64,000 nt of DNA from Agromyces humatus. GTDB lineage: Bacteria; Actinomycetota; Actinomycetes; Actinomycetales; Microbacteriaceae. The notes beneath the pieces were generated by a model that did not search any database, had not been told where the DNA came from, and saw only the letters and a program-made list of their open reading frames with translations. The stretch covers positions 62,001-126,000 of the forward strand of contig NZ_JAJQPD010000006.1 in NCBI RefSeq assembly GCF_021228295.1. Direction: 5' to 3'. Positions 17,601 through 25,534 of the stretch are shown here, piece after piece. The translations under genes and the position numbers were made by a program. How positions within the stretch are numbered: position 1 is the first letter of the stretch; each line of letters begins with the position of its first letter.

Positions 17601-20305
17601 GCCGTGATCGTCCGCGGTCCGACGACCCCGGGGCCGCCGAGCACGACGATCCGCTCAGGCTGCAGCGTGAGCAGTGCCTGCAGCGTCGCGAGCGGGATCT
17701 CGCCCGTGTCGACCGGTCCGGCCAGCAGGATCGGCCCGCCGTTCTTCGCGGCAACCGGGCCACCGGCGAGTGCATCGGGGAAGTTCATTCCCGCGACGAT
17801 GTACGCCACCGGAACCGGCGCTGCGAAGTGCCGTCCGGCGACGAGCCCGGCCGTGTGGAAACGGTCGCTGCCCGCGTACCGCTGGATGAACTCCTCGCCG
17901 AGCGGCGCGCCGTTCACGAGCAGGGCAGCGGCGTTGCGCTTCTCCTCGAGCGTGACCGCAGCCTCGATCGTGTCGTGCGTGCCGTAGGCCGCAACGAAGT
18001 TCACGAGCGACGCGTTGCTGCCGCCTCGGCCGAAGTTGTCGCCGTTCTTGATGTTCGCACCGAAGTCCCACCAGCTCGTGTACGGCCGTAGGCTGGGCTC
18101 GTTGCTCGCCGCGAAGAACGTGCGACGCGCCTCCTGGAGTGGCGGAACGCCGACATCGCGGCCGCGCAGCAGGTTGAGGGTGGGCAGGTCGAGCGGCAGG
18201 CCCAGCAGGTTGTTGCGCAGCACGTCGACGACGTGCTCGTCGATCTGGCTGCCCTGAATCGCCGTCGTGCCCTGGATGATCGAGCCCGCAGCCTCCTCGG
18301 GGGTCAGGGTGCCGTCGTGGTCGTACAGGTCGGGGTTCAGGAACCCGTCGAGCAATGCGACATCCGTGAAGTCCGTGGTTCCGCCCGCGACCGGTGCACG
18401 ACCGATCTCCTCGGTCATCATCGAGTGGCCGAAGCGGTAGACGACGTGCGCGAACTCTGCGAAGATCGCCGGGTTGATCGAGGCGTCGTAGCTGTTCTCG
18501 TTGAAGACGACCTCGTCGATCGCCGGCTGCACCTTGCGCGCGAACTCCTCGAACACGAGGTGCTGGTACTGCATCTCGGTCGCGAACTTCGCCGCCTGGA
18601 AGAGCCGCTGCTCGTATGTCCAGTCGTCGTCTTCAGGCTGCGGGAGCGCCTCACCCGCCTTCAGCGACGGGTAGGCGTGCGCCTCGCCGCGGAACGCGTT
18701 CGCGAACTCCTCGATCGTGTGACCTTCGAGGTCGGGGTCGGTGCTCTCGAGCAGTGGCATCGCGCCGCTCAGCAGCGACTCGATCTGGTCGACCATGCGG
18801 TTGTGCTCCGCGTGGAACACGTGGTGCACCGCGGTGAGGCCGATGTTCTCGTTGACACGCCCGTCGCCCGCGACGAAGTGCTCACCGAGCGCGACGTTGT
18901 CGTAGCCCGTGAGCAGCGGGTCGTTCGGGGTGATCGGGTTGCCGTTCTCGTCGTACAGCGGGATGAGGTTGCCGTCGGCGTCGAGCACGGGCGTTGCACC
19001 GTGCGCGATGTCGTCGAGGAACGCGTGGCCGATGCCGAGCGCATCGACGGTCGAGATCGGGTTCGCCGTGTCTCCCTCGACCCAGACGAAGCCGTTCGGC
19101 GCGGTCGCGTCGGCCACGGCGAGCTGCGGGAGGCCGCGTTCTGCACCGGGGACGAAGTGCCCGTACTGGTCGGTCAGCAGCAGCGGCACGTCGAGCACGT
19201 CGGCGTCGGTGAGCTCGATGCCGAGCACGCTGCTCGACTGCGCCTTGACGTCGTTCCACCTCGCGAGACCGCCGCGCTCGCCGCCGGCGAGCACACCCTC
19301 GAGCAACAGTCCGTTGTTCGACGTGGCGTCGGCGTTGTACCAGCGTAGGAACACCTGGTGCGACGGGTGCGACGTGTACGTCTGGTTCTGGTCGATGAAC
19401 GGGCTCGTGATGTTGTGGTGCTCGGTCGTCGGAACGCCGTTCGCGTCCTCGATGCGGTCGGCACGGGTCAGGGTCAGGAAGTTCGTGGCGGACCCCTCGA
19501 CGTACAGCGGGTCGTCGGGCTGCAGCGGGACGATCATCGTTCCGTTGCCGCCCTTGTCGACCAGGTCGAGACCGTGGTCGAAGAACTGGCCGAAGAAGCC
19601 CATGAACGTGTTGAACGGCGCCGAGAGCCCCTCGTCAGGCGCGGTGTTCAGGATGTTCACGCGGTCGGTGCCGGGGACCCGGATTCCGGTGCCCGCGTCG
19701 AGCTGGTTGACGACCGCCGGGTTGTTCACGGTCTGGTCGACGATGAGGTTCGAGACGGTGCGCGGGTGCGCGTCGTAGACGATGTGGTCGCCGGCGGTCT
19801 GCTCGTAGCAGGTCGTCGCGGGGTCGGCGCACATCGAGGTGTCGCCCGGGTCGGGTGCACCGGCGGGCTGCGGGTCGGCCTGCCTCCACTCGGGAGTGAG
19901 CAGCCGCGGGAACGCATTGTCGGATGCACCGAACTCCGCCCGCCCGACGAGCAGGTTGTTCTCGGATCCGTCGACGGTGCGCACACCGAGGGTGCGCGAG
20001 TCGCCGTTCACGCACTTGCCCGACAGGTCGGTGTCGGAGGCGCAGCGCAGCGGGTTGCCGGCGGCGTGCGCCTCGGAGATCTGGATCTGCCGGAGGATGA
20101 ACTCGAGGTCGTTCTGGTTGAGGACGAACGCAGGGGTTTCGTCGGTGACCGCAGCCGCCGGAGTCGTCGTGGCGAACGCCTGGAGCGAAAGCATGCTCGC
20201 CACCAACAGGATGGCGGTGAGCATGGCGATCGCGATCCGGCGGAGCCGGCCGGGGCGTTCGTCGTCGAGTGCGAGTGCCGGATACGACGGTGCGGATAGC
20301 TTCAT
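14618..20305 (-). CDS. Giant secreted haem peroxidase with nested CWB2 repeats and RTX repeats, paralogue 3
   Basis: A 1895-residue predicted surface haem peroxidase. Signal peptide: RPGRLRR, a hydrophobic core, then cleavage near TTPAAA. Catalytic set: GQFFDHG (about 244), GDGRVNE (about 482-485), YRFGHSMM (about 627) and LNLLRGRD (about 715). Three CWB2 repeats (about 803-1115) interrupt the domain before FWMGGLAER (about 1148). RTX repeats run over about 1255-1420 and again near 1550. The C-terminus (about 1700-1895) holds at least two Ig-like modules, longer than in paralogue 2. ATG 20305 has GGAGG 7 nt upstream; longer upstream open sequence lacks a ribosome site and would bury the signal peptide. 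It is the first gene, in reading direction, of the paralogue cluster. Confidence 0.93.
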   Translation of the reverse strand: MKLSAPSYPALALDDERPGRLRRIAIAMLTAILLVASMLSLQAFATTTPAAAVTDETPAFVLNQNDLEFILRQIQISEAHAAGNPLRCASDTDLSGKCVNGDSRTLGVRTVDGSENNLLVGRAEFGASDNAFPRLLTPEWRQADPQPAGAPDPGDTSMCADPATTCYEQTAGDHIVYDAHPRTVSNLIVDQTVNNPAVVNQLDAGTGIRVPGTDRVNILNTAPDEGLSAPFNTFMGFFGQFFDHGLDLVDKGGNGTMIVPLQPDDPLYVEGSATNFLTLTRADRIEDANGVPTTEHHNITSPFIDQNQTYTSHPSHQVFLRWYNADATSNNGLLLEGVLAGGERGGLARWNDVKAQSSSVLGIELTDADVLDVPLLLTDQYGHFVPGAERGLPQLAVADATAPNGFVWVEGDTANPISTVDALGIGHAFLDDIAHGATPVLDADGNLIPLYDENGNPITPNDPLLTGYDNVALGEHFVAGDGRVNENIGLTAVHHVFHAEHNRMVDQIESLLSGAMPLLESTDPDLEGHTIEEFANAFRGEAHAYPSLKAGEALPQPEDDDWTYEQRLFQAAKFATEMQYQHLVFEEFARKVQPAIDEVVFNENSYDASINPAIFAEFAHVVYRFGHSMMTEEIGRAPVAGGTTDFTDVALLDGFLNPDLYDHDGTLTPEEAAGSIIQGTTAIQGSQIDEHVVDVLRNNLLGLPLDLPTLNLLRGRDVGVPPLQEARRTFFAASNEPSLRPYTSWWDFGANIKNGDNFGRGGSNASLVNFVAAYGTHDTIEAAVTLEEKRNAAALLVNGAPLGEEFIQRYAGSDRFHTAGLVAGRHFAAPVPVAYIVAGMNFPDALAGGPVAAKNGGPILLAGPVDTGEIPLATLQALLTLQPERIVVLGGPGVVGPRTITALNQVSVTDAPVTRIFGADRFATAANIATAEFTSPVNRVFIANGLNFPDALAGAAVAARDGSPILLVRPGSLPPTTAAALNALDPEEIVVLGQTGAVSAAVATQLGNFTTGDVVRVGGADRYATALAISQRFFPDGADRVYVATGANFPDALAGSPVAGINSAPLITIPPTGLTPAIRAELARLAPQSIHILGGTGVVTAATEQALAEFAPVQLEPPADRDDFMFSRGAYANVGGETVTGLETVDFWMGGLAERLNPFGGMLGSTFNFVFEKQLENLQFGDRFYYLFRNQGQQLFAALEGNTFSDMIQRNTDASNLPADIFALHDPILDLENLPNPLPAGLIQEDDGTWRWDGDEHLELHATPGDDRIRGDEGDDALWGYDGNDVIEGGAGNDALVGGLGDDILTDAFGDDNIKGKQGNDAINSGPGVDLAIGGLGDDFMMGGDIENTVFAGMGDDVYLGTTGRSFVFGGEQNDWIEGSSHADLLQGDNADQFQNDTLGGNDVVIGGFGNDDIEGEGGDDILVGKAVGTDRHLGNLGWDWLTYYGEPGNAVADFSIDFVFQHNNPLLSRFHHLEALSGGQGNDTLRGAFKAPDDLAESEIPLTKATEESLMLIDGLTALLRPAGAPFDYAAPFLRGTPESDTDGVHELIIGGVGSDLVEGRGGNDFLDGDAMLRVQLVHTPTGELFDSAAQVQARVFSGEINPGDLDIVREIVIDETDAAASSDTAFYNNPAEAYEITALPDGYWQIAHTLVAEAEESDGTDVIRGFEVLQFADGCATINAAGDGWDECEVTAELALSTDSPMEDESLTATLVAPGTTDPIDLTGLTNATYTWWAGEGEGGVISEWEQLTSVAVPAGQPISPVTFTPGDSAVGFVLRATVTYQDATGVTHIATSQPTTNAVGNVNDVPTAPVIIVSPSGLLTVQAPLDGDGFNEDDPGFTYQWFRDGVAIDGATNSTYTPVAADAGTAITVQVTYTDLFGTVESPTSAAYSPPV

Positions 20306-20416
20306 TGCTCTGCCTCCAGATCGGTCTGACGTGTGACCAACTGATCGACGGAGGCGCGGCGGGTCGTCGTGCTCCAGCAAGGGCATGTCGGGTCGAGAGT
20401 CCCTCACCAATGCCTT

Positions 20417-20480
20417 TTTTAGGGCGCACCAAGACAGAGCGTCAATGCTTCGACAGTGAATCACCCTCGTTTTGGGGGAC
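20417..20480 (-). promoter_or_regulatory. Conserved promoter and operator of peroxidase paralogue 3
   Basis: Minus strand: GTCCCCCAAAACGAGGGTGA (20480-20461), 15 nt, -35 TTGACG (20445-20440), 17 nt, -10 CTAAAA (20422-20417). The leader to the ATG is about 105 nt. It has the best -35 of the three but a less perfect inverted repeat. Confidence 0.75.
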
Positions 20481-20539
20481 ATGAGGGTCCCTCGGGGTTG
20501 AGGGTCGACCCCGCGCCGTCGCTCGCGAGCGAGCGACGA

Positions 20540-20920
20540 TCACCTGGCCGGGGGGCCGCGTGCCGGCCGAGCGCGCACAGCCGTGCGCAGCACCCGGCTT
20601 CGACCGATCGCGGCGCCGGCGGCAGCCGAGGCGACGACGGTGATGCCCGCATCGGGGCTTCCGGACTCGTCGTCGCTCGCGATGTCGCGATGGTCGCGGG
20701 AATGCTCCTTCTGGTCGCGACCATCCTTCTTGAGGTCGCGACCTTCGCCCTTCAGCGGTTCGGCCTCGCCGGGCAGCACCCGCTGCTCGACGACGAGGGC
20801 GACGGCACCGGGGGCATCGAACGAGGGTGAGCTTGCGAGCAGCACGGCGACGAGCACGCCCAGGAGCACACTGAAAAGGCGCGCCACCCTGCCACGCTCG
20901 CCCCACGCATCGGTCGTCAC
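20540..20920 (-). CDS. Small membrane-associated protein of unknown function
   Basis: I do not recognise a family. The product (about 126 residues from GTG 20920; an upstream GTG at 20968 is possible) has an N-terminal hydrophobic segment (FSVLLGVLVAVLLA) that could be a signal anchor. A middle stretch rich in Lys, Asp, Glu and Arg follows, including KKDGRDQKEHSRDHRD, and then a second apolar stretch near ITVVASAAAGAAIG. This fits a small envelope protein with a charged outer loop. It ends 59 nt before the operator of peroxidase paralogue 3 and reads in the same direction. Codon use is typical for the window. Whether it belongs to the peroxidase cluster is open. Confidence 0.55.
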   Translation of the reverse strand: MTTDAWGERGRVARLFSVLLGVLVAVLLASSPSFDAPGAVALVVEQRVLPGEAEPLKGEGRDLKKDGRDQKEHSRDHRDIASDDESGSPDAGITVVASAAAGAAIGRSRVLRTAVRARPARGPPAR

Positions 20921-21041
20921 CGTCGGTTCGCCTTCTGCATGCCCGGTCTCAGCCGGGGATGCCAGCACGATACACCTCGGGGGCGTCGTCGGATACGGCT
21001 GGCCCGGATGAGCGGCAAGCGCTCAGCGTACGCTGAAGGGC

Positions 21042-21896
21042 ATGAGCCCGCTCGCCGACGACCTCGCCCTCGCCCTCGAACTCGCCGATCTCGCCGACGC
21101 CGTCTCGCTGTCGAAGTTCCGCGCGGTCGATCTCGACATCCGCACCAAGCCCGATCGCTCGTTCGTCACCGAGGCCGACCTCGCCGTCGAACGGGTGATC
21201 CGCGACCGGCTCGCGGCCGAGCGCCCCGGCGACGGCATCCTCGGGGAGGAGTTCGGCACGGCGGGCGATTCCACGCGGCAGTGGATCATCGACCCGATCG
21301 ACGGCACGGCCAACTTCCTTCGAGGCGTACCCGTGTGGGGCAGCCTCATCTCGCTCGCGATCGACGGCGTCCCCGTCGTGGGTGTCGCCTCGGCGCCCGC
21401 GATGGCACGGCGCTGGTGGGCGGCGACCGGCATGGGCGCGTGGACGACGGCCTCGTCGGCCGAACTCGGTGAGAGCGTCGAGAGCCCCGAAGGGTCGGAT
21501 GTCCCGTCGGGCGCAGCTCCGGGGGCACGACGCCTGCGCGTCTCGGGCGTGTCCGACCTGGCCGACGCGGCGTTGAGCTTCCAGAGCCTCGCGCAGTGGC
21601 GCGATGCCGGCTACCTCGATCAGCTCCTGACCCTGTCGGAACACGTGTGGCGCGACCGCGCCTACGGCGACCTCTGGTCGTACATGCTGCTCGCGGAAGG
21701 CCTCATCGACATCACCGGCGAGTTCGACGTGAAGCCCTATGACCTCGCGGCGCTGGTGCCGATCGTCGAAGAGGCGGGCGGCAGGTTCACCTCGATCACC
21801 GGCGAACCGGGTCCGTGGCACGGCAGCTCGCTCGCCACCAACGGGCGGCTGCACGACGTCGTGCTCGCACTCCTCGGAGACGCCGGGCGGGCGTGA
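21042..21896 (+). CDS. hisN: Inositol-monophosphatase-family phosphatase, probable histidinol-phosphatase
   Basis: A 284-residue Mg-dependent phosphatase of the IMPase superfamily. The metal-binding set is complete: GEE (about 68-70), the WIIDPIDGTANF signature (about 87-98), and the C-terminal YGDLWSYMLLAEG with a catalytic Asp. In actinobacteria this branch includes HisN, which removes phosphate from histidinol phosphate in histidine synthesis. The RAYGDLWSY context is closer to HisN than to inositol-specific enzymes, but substrate cannot be fixed from sequence. Residues about 140-165 form a Ser/Glu/Gly-rich insert after TGMGAW that is longer than usual. It converges on ssrA with a shared terminator between them. 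Confidence 0.85.
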   Translation: MSPLADDLALALELADLADAVSLSKFRAVDLDIRTKPDRSFVTEADLAVERVIRDRLAAERPGDGILGEEFGTAGDSTRQWIIDPIDGTANFLRGVPVWGSLISLAIDGVPVVGVASAPAMARRWWAATGMGAWTTASSAELGESVESPEGSDVPSGAAPGARRLRVSGVSDLADAALSFQSLAQWRDAGYLDQLLTLSEHVWRDRAYGDLWSYMLLAEGLIDITGEFDVKPYDLAALVPIVEEAGGRFTSITGEPGPWHGSSLATNGRLHDVVLALLGDAGRA

Positions 21897-21921
21897 CGCT
21901 CGGGCAGCCCTCGACATGGCG

Positions 21922-21947
21922 AAGGCCGCCCCGATCGGGGCGGCCTT
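21922..21947. terminator. Bidirectional terminator between hisN and ssrA
   Basis: A perfect 26-bp palindrome (half-arm AAGGCCGCCCCGA) lies 25 nt after the hisN stop and 60 nt beyond the tmRNA 3' end. Its symmetry lets it act on both convergent transcripts. T-tracts are short. Confidence 0.8.
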
Positions 21948-22006
21948 CGTTCCACGTCGTACGACAACGGCTCAGCCGACGGAGCGTTGCTCCGACTGGC
22001 ATTCTG

Positions 22007-22373
22007 TGGAGATGGGGGGAATTGAACCCCCGTCCATCGCTGTGATTCCACGCCTTCTCCGGGCGCATCCTGTGCAAGCGTTCTGCTCGGCTCCGACCTT
22101 TGCCACAGGCACCCAAGTCGACGAGCCCAGCCTGAAGAAAGTCCCACGTGTCGCTCAGGCGACGACACGCAGCCAGTTCCCTAGATGACGCCAGCGACCG
22201 GGGCGGGAACAGACCCGGGCTGACGGACTATCGGACTCGCTTAAGCAGCGAGGGCGAAGTCAGACTGCGTCTTATTGGCAGTTATTGTTTTTCAGAGATC
22301 GTTAACGAGATAACCCTGAATCCTCGGCCCGCTTCTCGTGGGTTCGCAGACGATGTCGAAACCGATCATCCCC
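22007..22373 (-). ncRNA. ssrA: Transfer-messenger RNA
   Basis: A 367-nt tmRNA that rescues stalled ribosomes with SmpB. The 5' end GGGGATG pairs with 3' CATCTCC (one G-U) and the T-arm reads GGGGTTCAATTCCCCC. The discriminator is A and CCA is not encoded. The tag frame lies at 22279-22241: GCC resume codon, encoding ANKTQSDFALAA and TAA, ending in the ALAA degron typical for ClpXP. The 5' GGTTTCGAC region is also present. smpB lies 1.7 kb away on the same strand. Confidence 0.95.
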
Positions 22374-22568
22374 ATGTGTCGCCGAGCGCCCGAGATCGAG
22401 CACCCTGACGGGCCGTTGTCGCACGCTGTGGAATTATCAGGACGGGCAGAACCCGAACCCGGGCGGCGCAAGTTGAGTCGAGAACCACCCGGCCTTACAG
22501 TCTAGAACAGGCGCGCCCGCTCCGCCATTCCCGTCCACGATTCCGAGCGGATGACCCGGGAGGTCGAT

Positions 22569-23240
22569 GTGGCAACCGTCATCGCCGTGCGTGGCACCGC
22601 AGAGGAGCGCATCGAACCCGAGCTGGGCGCGGTCGCGCTGTCGATCGGAGCCTCGGCGCCCGACCGCGACGTCGCAGTCGGGCGCACCGCGGAGGCTCAC
22701 GACCGGCTCATCGCCGAGGTGCGCGAGCTCGAGGCGTCGGGCGCGCTCGACACCTGGTCGGCGGGGCAGCTCCGGGTCTGGTCGCATCGGCCGTGGAACG
22801 CCGAGGGGAAGCAGTTGCCGTTGGTGCACCAGACGAGCGCCGAGGTCGAGGTCGTCTTCACCGATCTCGAGAAGCTCGGCGAATGGGTGAGCCGGGTCAC
22901 GATCGGCGATGCCGTCACGATGGGCGGCATCGACTGGCGACTGACCGACGGCACGCGACGACGCGTGCAGGAACTCGCCCAGCGCGGGGCCGTCGCCGAC
23001 GCCGTGTCGAAGGCGCAGGTCTATGCGGCCGCCCTCGGCCTCGGGGCGCCGTCGCCGGTCGAGCTCGCCGACACGGGGCTCCTCACAGCGCAGCCGGTGC
23101 CGCCCGGCGGTGGCGGCGGCGAGCGGATGTTCGCGATGCGCGCCGCCGCCGATATCGCCGGGCCGGTCACGGAGTTCGCTCCGGCGAAGCTCGTGATCGA
23201 GGCTTCCGTCGAGGCTCGGTTCGCGGCGGAACCGCAGTAG
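22569..23240 (+). CDS. SIMPL-domain (DUF541) protein
   Basis: About 223 residues of the SIMPL/DUF541 family. It starts with the usual beta strand IAVRGTAEERIEPELGAVALSIGAS and includes V-S-K-A-Q-V-Y-A-A-A-L-G near the middle, the helix that precedes the conserved second half. It has no signal peptide, unlike the periplasmic Gram-negative members, so it is likely cytoplasmic. Function of the actinobacterial group is not established. I chose GTG 22569 because GGGAGG lies 5 nt upstream; ATG 22551 in the same frame would add six residues. It stands alone between ssrA and a convergent phosphatase gene. Confidence 0.8.
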   Translation: MATVIAVRGTAEERIEPELGAVALSIGASAPDRDVAVGRTAEAHDRLIAEVRELEASGALDTWSAGQLRVWSHRPWNAEGKQLPLVHQTSAEVEVVFTDLEKLGEWVSRVTIGDAVTMGGIDWRLTDGTRRRVQELAQRGAVADAVSKAQVYAAALGLGAPSPVELADTGLLTAQPVPPGGGGGERMFAMRAAADIAGPVTEFAPAKLVIEASVEARFAAEPQ

Positions 23241-23258
23241 CAGCGCTCGCCGGCCGAT

Positions 23259-23996
23259 TCAGCCCGCGTCGATCAGCAATGCCTCGAGCGCGCCGAGTTC
23301 GGCGAGCGACAGCCCCGCCGCGAGCAGGTACTCGCGCGTGCTGCCGTGGGCCCGCTCGACCGTGTCGAGCATGCCCTCGATGGCCTCTCGAGGACTGCCG
23401 CCCATGAGCACGCGCAACTCGGGAGTATCGGGAACGCCGTAGCGACCGACGAGGGCGACCATCTCTTCGAGCCACTCGCCGGCGAGGTTGCCCTCGGTGC
23501 GCGCGTAGTCGTCGACGACGGCATCACGCTCGACGCCGACCGCCATGAGCGTCAGTGCGACGACCACGCCGGTGCGGTCTTTGCCCGCGGTGCAGTGCAC
23601 GACGACGGAGCGCTCGCCCGCGCTCGCGATCTCACGGAGGGCACTCACAACGACGGACCTGTGCTGCGTCACGATGCGCTCGTAGAGCGCGTCGAGCGAG
23701 ATGCCGCCGGCACCCTGCGACGCACCCGAGCCCTCGAACACCGGCAGGTGGCGCACCTCGACGTCGAGCCCGTCGAGGTCGTCGGGCATGTACCGCAATT
23801 CGTTCTCGTCGCGCAGGTCGATGATGACGCCGACACCCCGCTCGCGCAACACGGCACGGCCGGCCTCGCCGAGGCGATAGAGGCCGTCGGACCGGTACAG
23901 CACACCGTTTCGAACCCGGCCGTTGCGCGCCGGCATTCCGCCGACATCGCGGAAGTTGTAGGTGCCCGGGACGGGAATGCGGGTCGAGGTCTTCAT
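23259..23996 (-). CDS. Tyrosine phosphatase family protein (MptpB-like)
   Basis: A 245-residue protein phosphatase of the Y_phosphatase3 family. It contains the N-terminal YNFRDVGG motif, an RSDGLYRL segment, DLRDENE, and the P-loop HCTAGKDRTGV with the catalytic Cys and Arg. The Lys and Asp in the P-loop are typical of MptpB-type enzymes, which can act on phosphotyrosine and phosphoinositides. It has no signal peptide. ATG 23996 is chosen because the conserved N-terminus begins directly after it. It reads with smpB but is separated by 64 nt. Confidence 0.87.
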   Translation of the reverse strand: MKTSTRIPVPGTYNFRDVGGMPARNGRVRNGVLYRSDGLYRLGEAGRAVLRERGVGVIIDLRDENELRYMPDDLDGLDVEVRHLPVFEGSGASQGAGGISLDALYERIVTQHRSVVVSALREIASAGERSVVVHCTAGKDRTGVVVALTLMAVGVERDAVVDDYARTEGNLAGEWLEEMVALVGRYGVPDTPELRVLMGGSPREAIEGMLDTVERAHGSTREYLLAAGLSLAELGALEALLIDAG

Positions 23997-24060
23997 CGCG
24001 TCGAGCCTACCCGCGACATCCGACGGGACGGCTGGGAGGCAGCCCGGAACCCGACGAGCG

Positions 24061-24537
24061 TCAGTCGCCGAGGTTGCGCCGGCTCGCGATGGCGCGGTCG
24101 GCCTCGCGCTTGTCCTGACGCTCCCGCAATGCCTGACGCTTGTCGTACTCGCGCTTGCCCTTGGCAACCGCGATCTCGACCTTGGCGCGGCCGTCGGCGA
24201 AGTAGATCTGCAGCGGAACGAGGGTGTAGCCGCCCTCTTTCGTCTTGTGGCTGATCTTCACGATCTCGTGCTTGTGCAGCAGGAGCTTGCGCTTGCGTCG
24301 CGGCGAGTGGTTGTTCCACGTGCCCTCGGTGTACTCGGGGATGTGCACCGCATCGAGCCACATCTCGCCGCCGTCGATGAACGCGTACCCGTCGACGAGC
24401 GACGCACGCCCCTCGCGCAGCGACTTCACCTCGGTGCCGGTGAGCACGATGCCCGCCTCGTAGGTGTCCTCGACCGTGTAATCATGCCGCGCCTTGCGGT
24501 TGGTCGCGACGACCTTCTGACCGCGTTCCCTGGGCAC
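24061..24537 (-). CDS. smpB: SsrA-binding protein SmpB
   Basis: A 158-residue partner of tmRNA in trans-translation. The OB-fold signature is complete: [45 protein letters not shown] basic C-terminal tail ([10 protein letters not shown] onward) becomes helical on the ribosome. GTG 24537 is preceded by GAGGAG at 6 nt spacing. It follows ftsX on the same strand, the common actinobacterial order. Confidence 0.96.
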   Translation of the reverse strand: MPRERGQKVVATNRKARHDYTVEDTYEAGIVLTGTEVKSLREGRASLVDGYAFIDGGEMWLDAVHIPEYTEGTWNNHSPRRKRKLLLHKHEIVKISHKTKEGGYTLVPLQIYFADGRAKVEIAVAKGKREYDKRQALRERQDKREADRAIASRRNLGD

Positions 24538-24622
24538 GACGGACTCCTCGATTCGATGAATGATCGTCCCAGGGACATCCGGGGACGACCTTCCACTTTA
24601 GCCCACTCGGCCTCTCGCCCGC

Positions 24623-25534
24623 TCAGACCCGCAGGTACCTCGTGATCGCGATGCCCGCAGAAACGGCTGCGAGCAGCACGCCGACGACGACGAGCAACGG
24701 CACCACGAGCAGCGCGTCGTTGACCCCGACGAAGGTGAACGAGAGGTTGTCGGCGAGGTAGCCCTGCACGAAGAAGTAGACGATCGCCACGACCGCGCCA
24801 CCCGCGAGCAGCGACCCGATGAGCCCGGCGAAGATGCCCTCGAGCACGAACGGCGTCTGGATGAAGCGATTGGATGCCCCGACGAGGCGCATGATGCCGA
24901 GCTCGCGCCGTCGCGAGAACGCCGAGAGACGGATGGTCGTGGCGATGAGCAGGGCCGCGGCGACGAGCATGATCGCCGCGATGGCGATGGCCGTGTAACT
25001 CGCGGCGTTGAGCACGTCGAAGATCTGGTCGAGGTAGTTGCGCTGGTCGAACACCTGCTCGACGCCGGCGAACCCGGCGAGACTCTCGACGAGCACCGCC
25101 GACTCCGACGGGTCGACCAGGTTGACCCAGAACGTCTCGTTGAGCACCTCGGGCGTCACGTAATCGGCCGCGGGTGTGCCCTCGAACTGCTCCTGGAAGT
25201 TCGCGAACGCCTGCTCGTGATCCTCGAAGTAGAACTCGTCGATCAATGGCTGCAGGATCGGGGAGCCCAACTGCTCCTCGATGGCGGCCTTCTGCTCTTC
25301 GGTCGCCTCGCCGTCGGTGCACCCGGCGGCCGTCGAGACCGTCGTGCAGAGGTAGACCGCCACCTGCGCGCGGTCGTACCAGAAGTTCTTCATCTGAGCG
25401 ATCTGCAGCTGCAGCAGCGCGGCCGTGCCCACGAACGTGAGCGAGATGAACGTGACGAGCACGACCGAGACCACCATCGACGCGTTGCGCCGCAGGCCGT
25501 TCGCAGCCTCGCCGAGCACGAGCCCGATCCTCAT
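24623..25534 (-). CDS. ftsX: Cell division ABC-type protein FtsX
   Basis: The 303-residue membrane partner of FtsE. There is one N-terminal helix ([21 protein letters not shown]), a large extracellular loop (about 45-185, with two cysteines in [10 protein letters not shown]) and three C-terminal helices with the FtsX domain ([33 protein letters not shown] and [17 protein letters not shown]). It transmits FtsE ATPase cycling to cell-wall hydrolases such as RipC-type NlpC/P60 enzymes. ATG overlaps the ftsE stop by 4 nt, so translation is coupled. Confidence 0.95.
   Translation of the reverse strand: MRIGLVLGEAANGLRRNASMVVSVVLVTFISLTFVGTAALLQLQIAQMKNFWYDRAQVAVYLCTTVSTAAGCTDGEATEEQKAAIEEQLGSPILQPLIDEFYFEDHEQAFANFQEQFEGTPAADYVTPEVLNETFWVNLVDPSESAVLVESLAGFAGVEQVFDQRNYLDQIFDVLNAASYTAIAIAAIMLVAAALLIATTIRLSAFSRRRELGIMRLVGASNRFIQTPFVLEGIFAGLIGSLLAGGAVVAIVYFFVQGYLADNLSFTFVGVNDALLVVPLLVVVGVLLAAVSAGIAITRYLRV

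Noticed and set aside
14618..20305. Sortase anchoring of the giant proteins.
   Set aside because: The two complete C-termini lack LPXTG, a following hydrophobic helix and a basic tail. CWB2 repeats are the more likely anchor.
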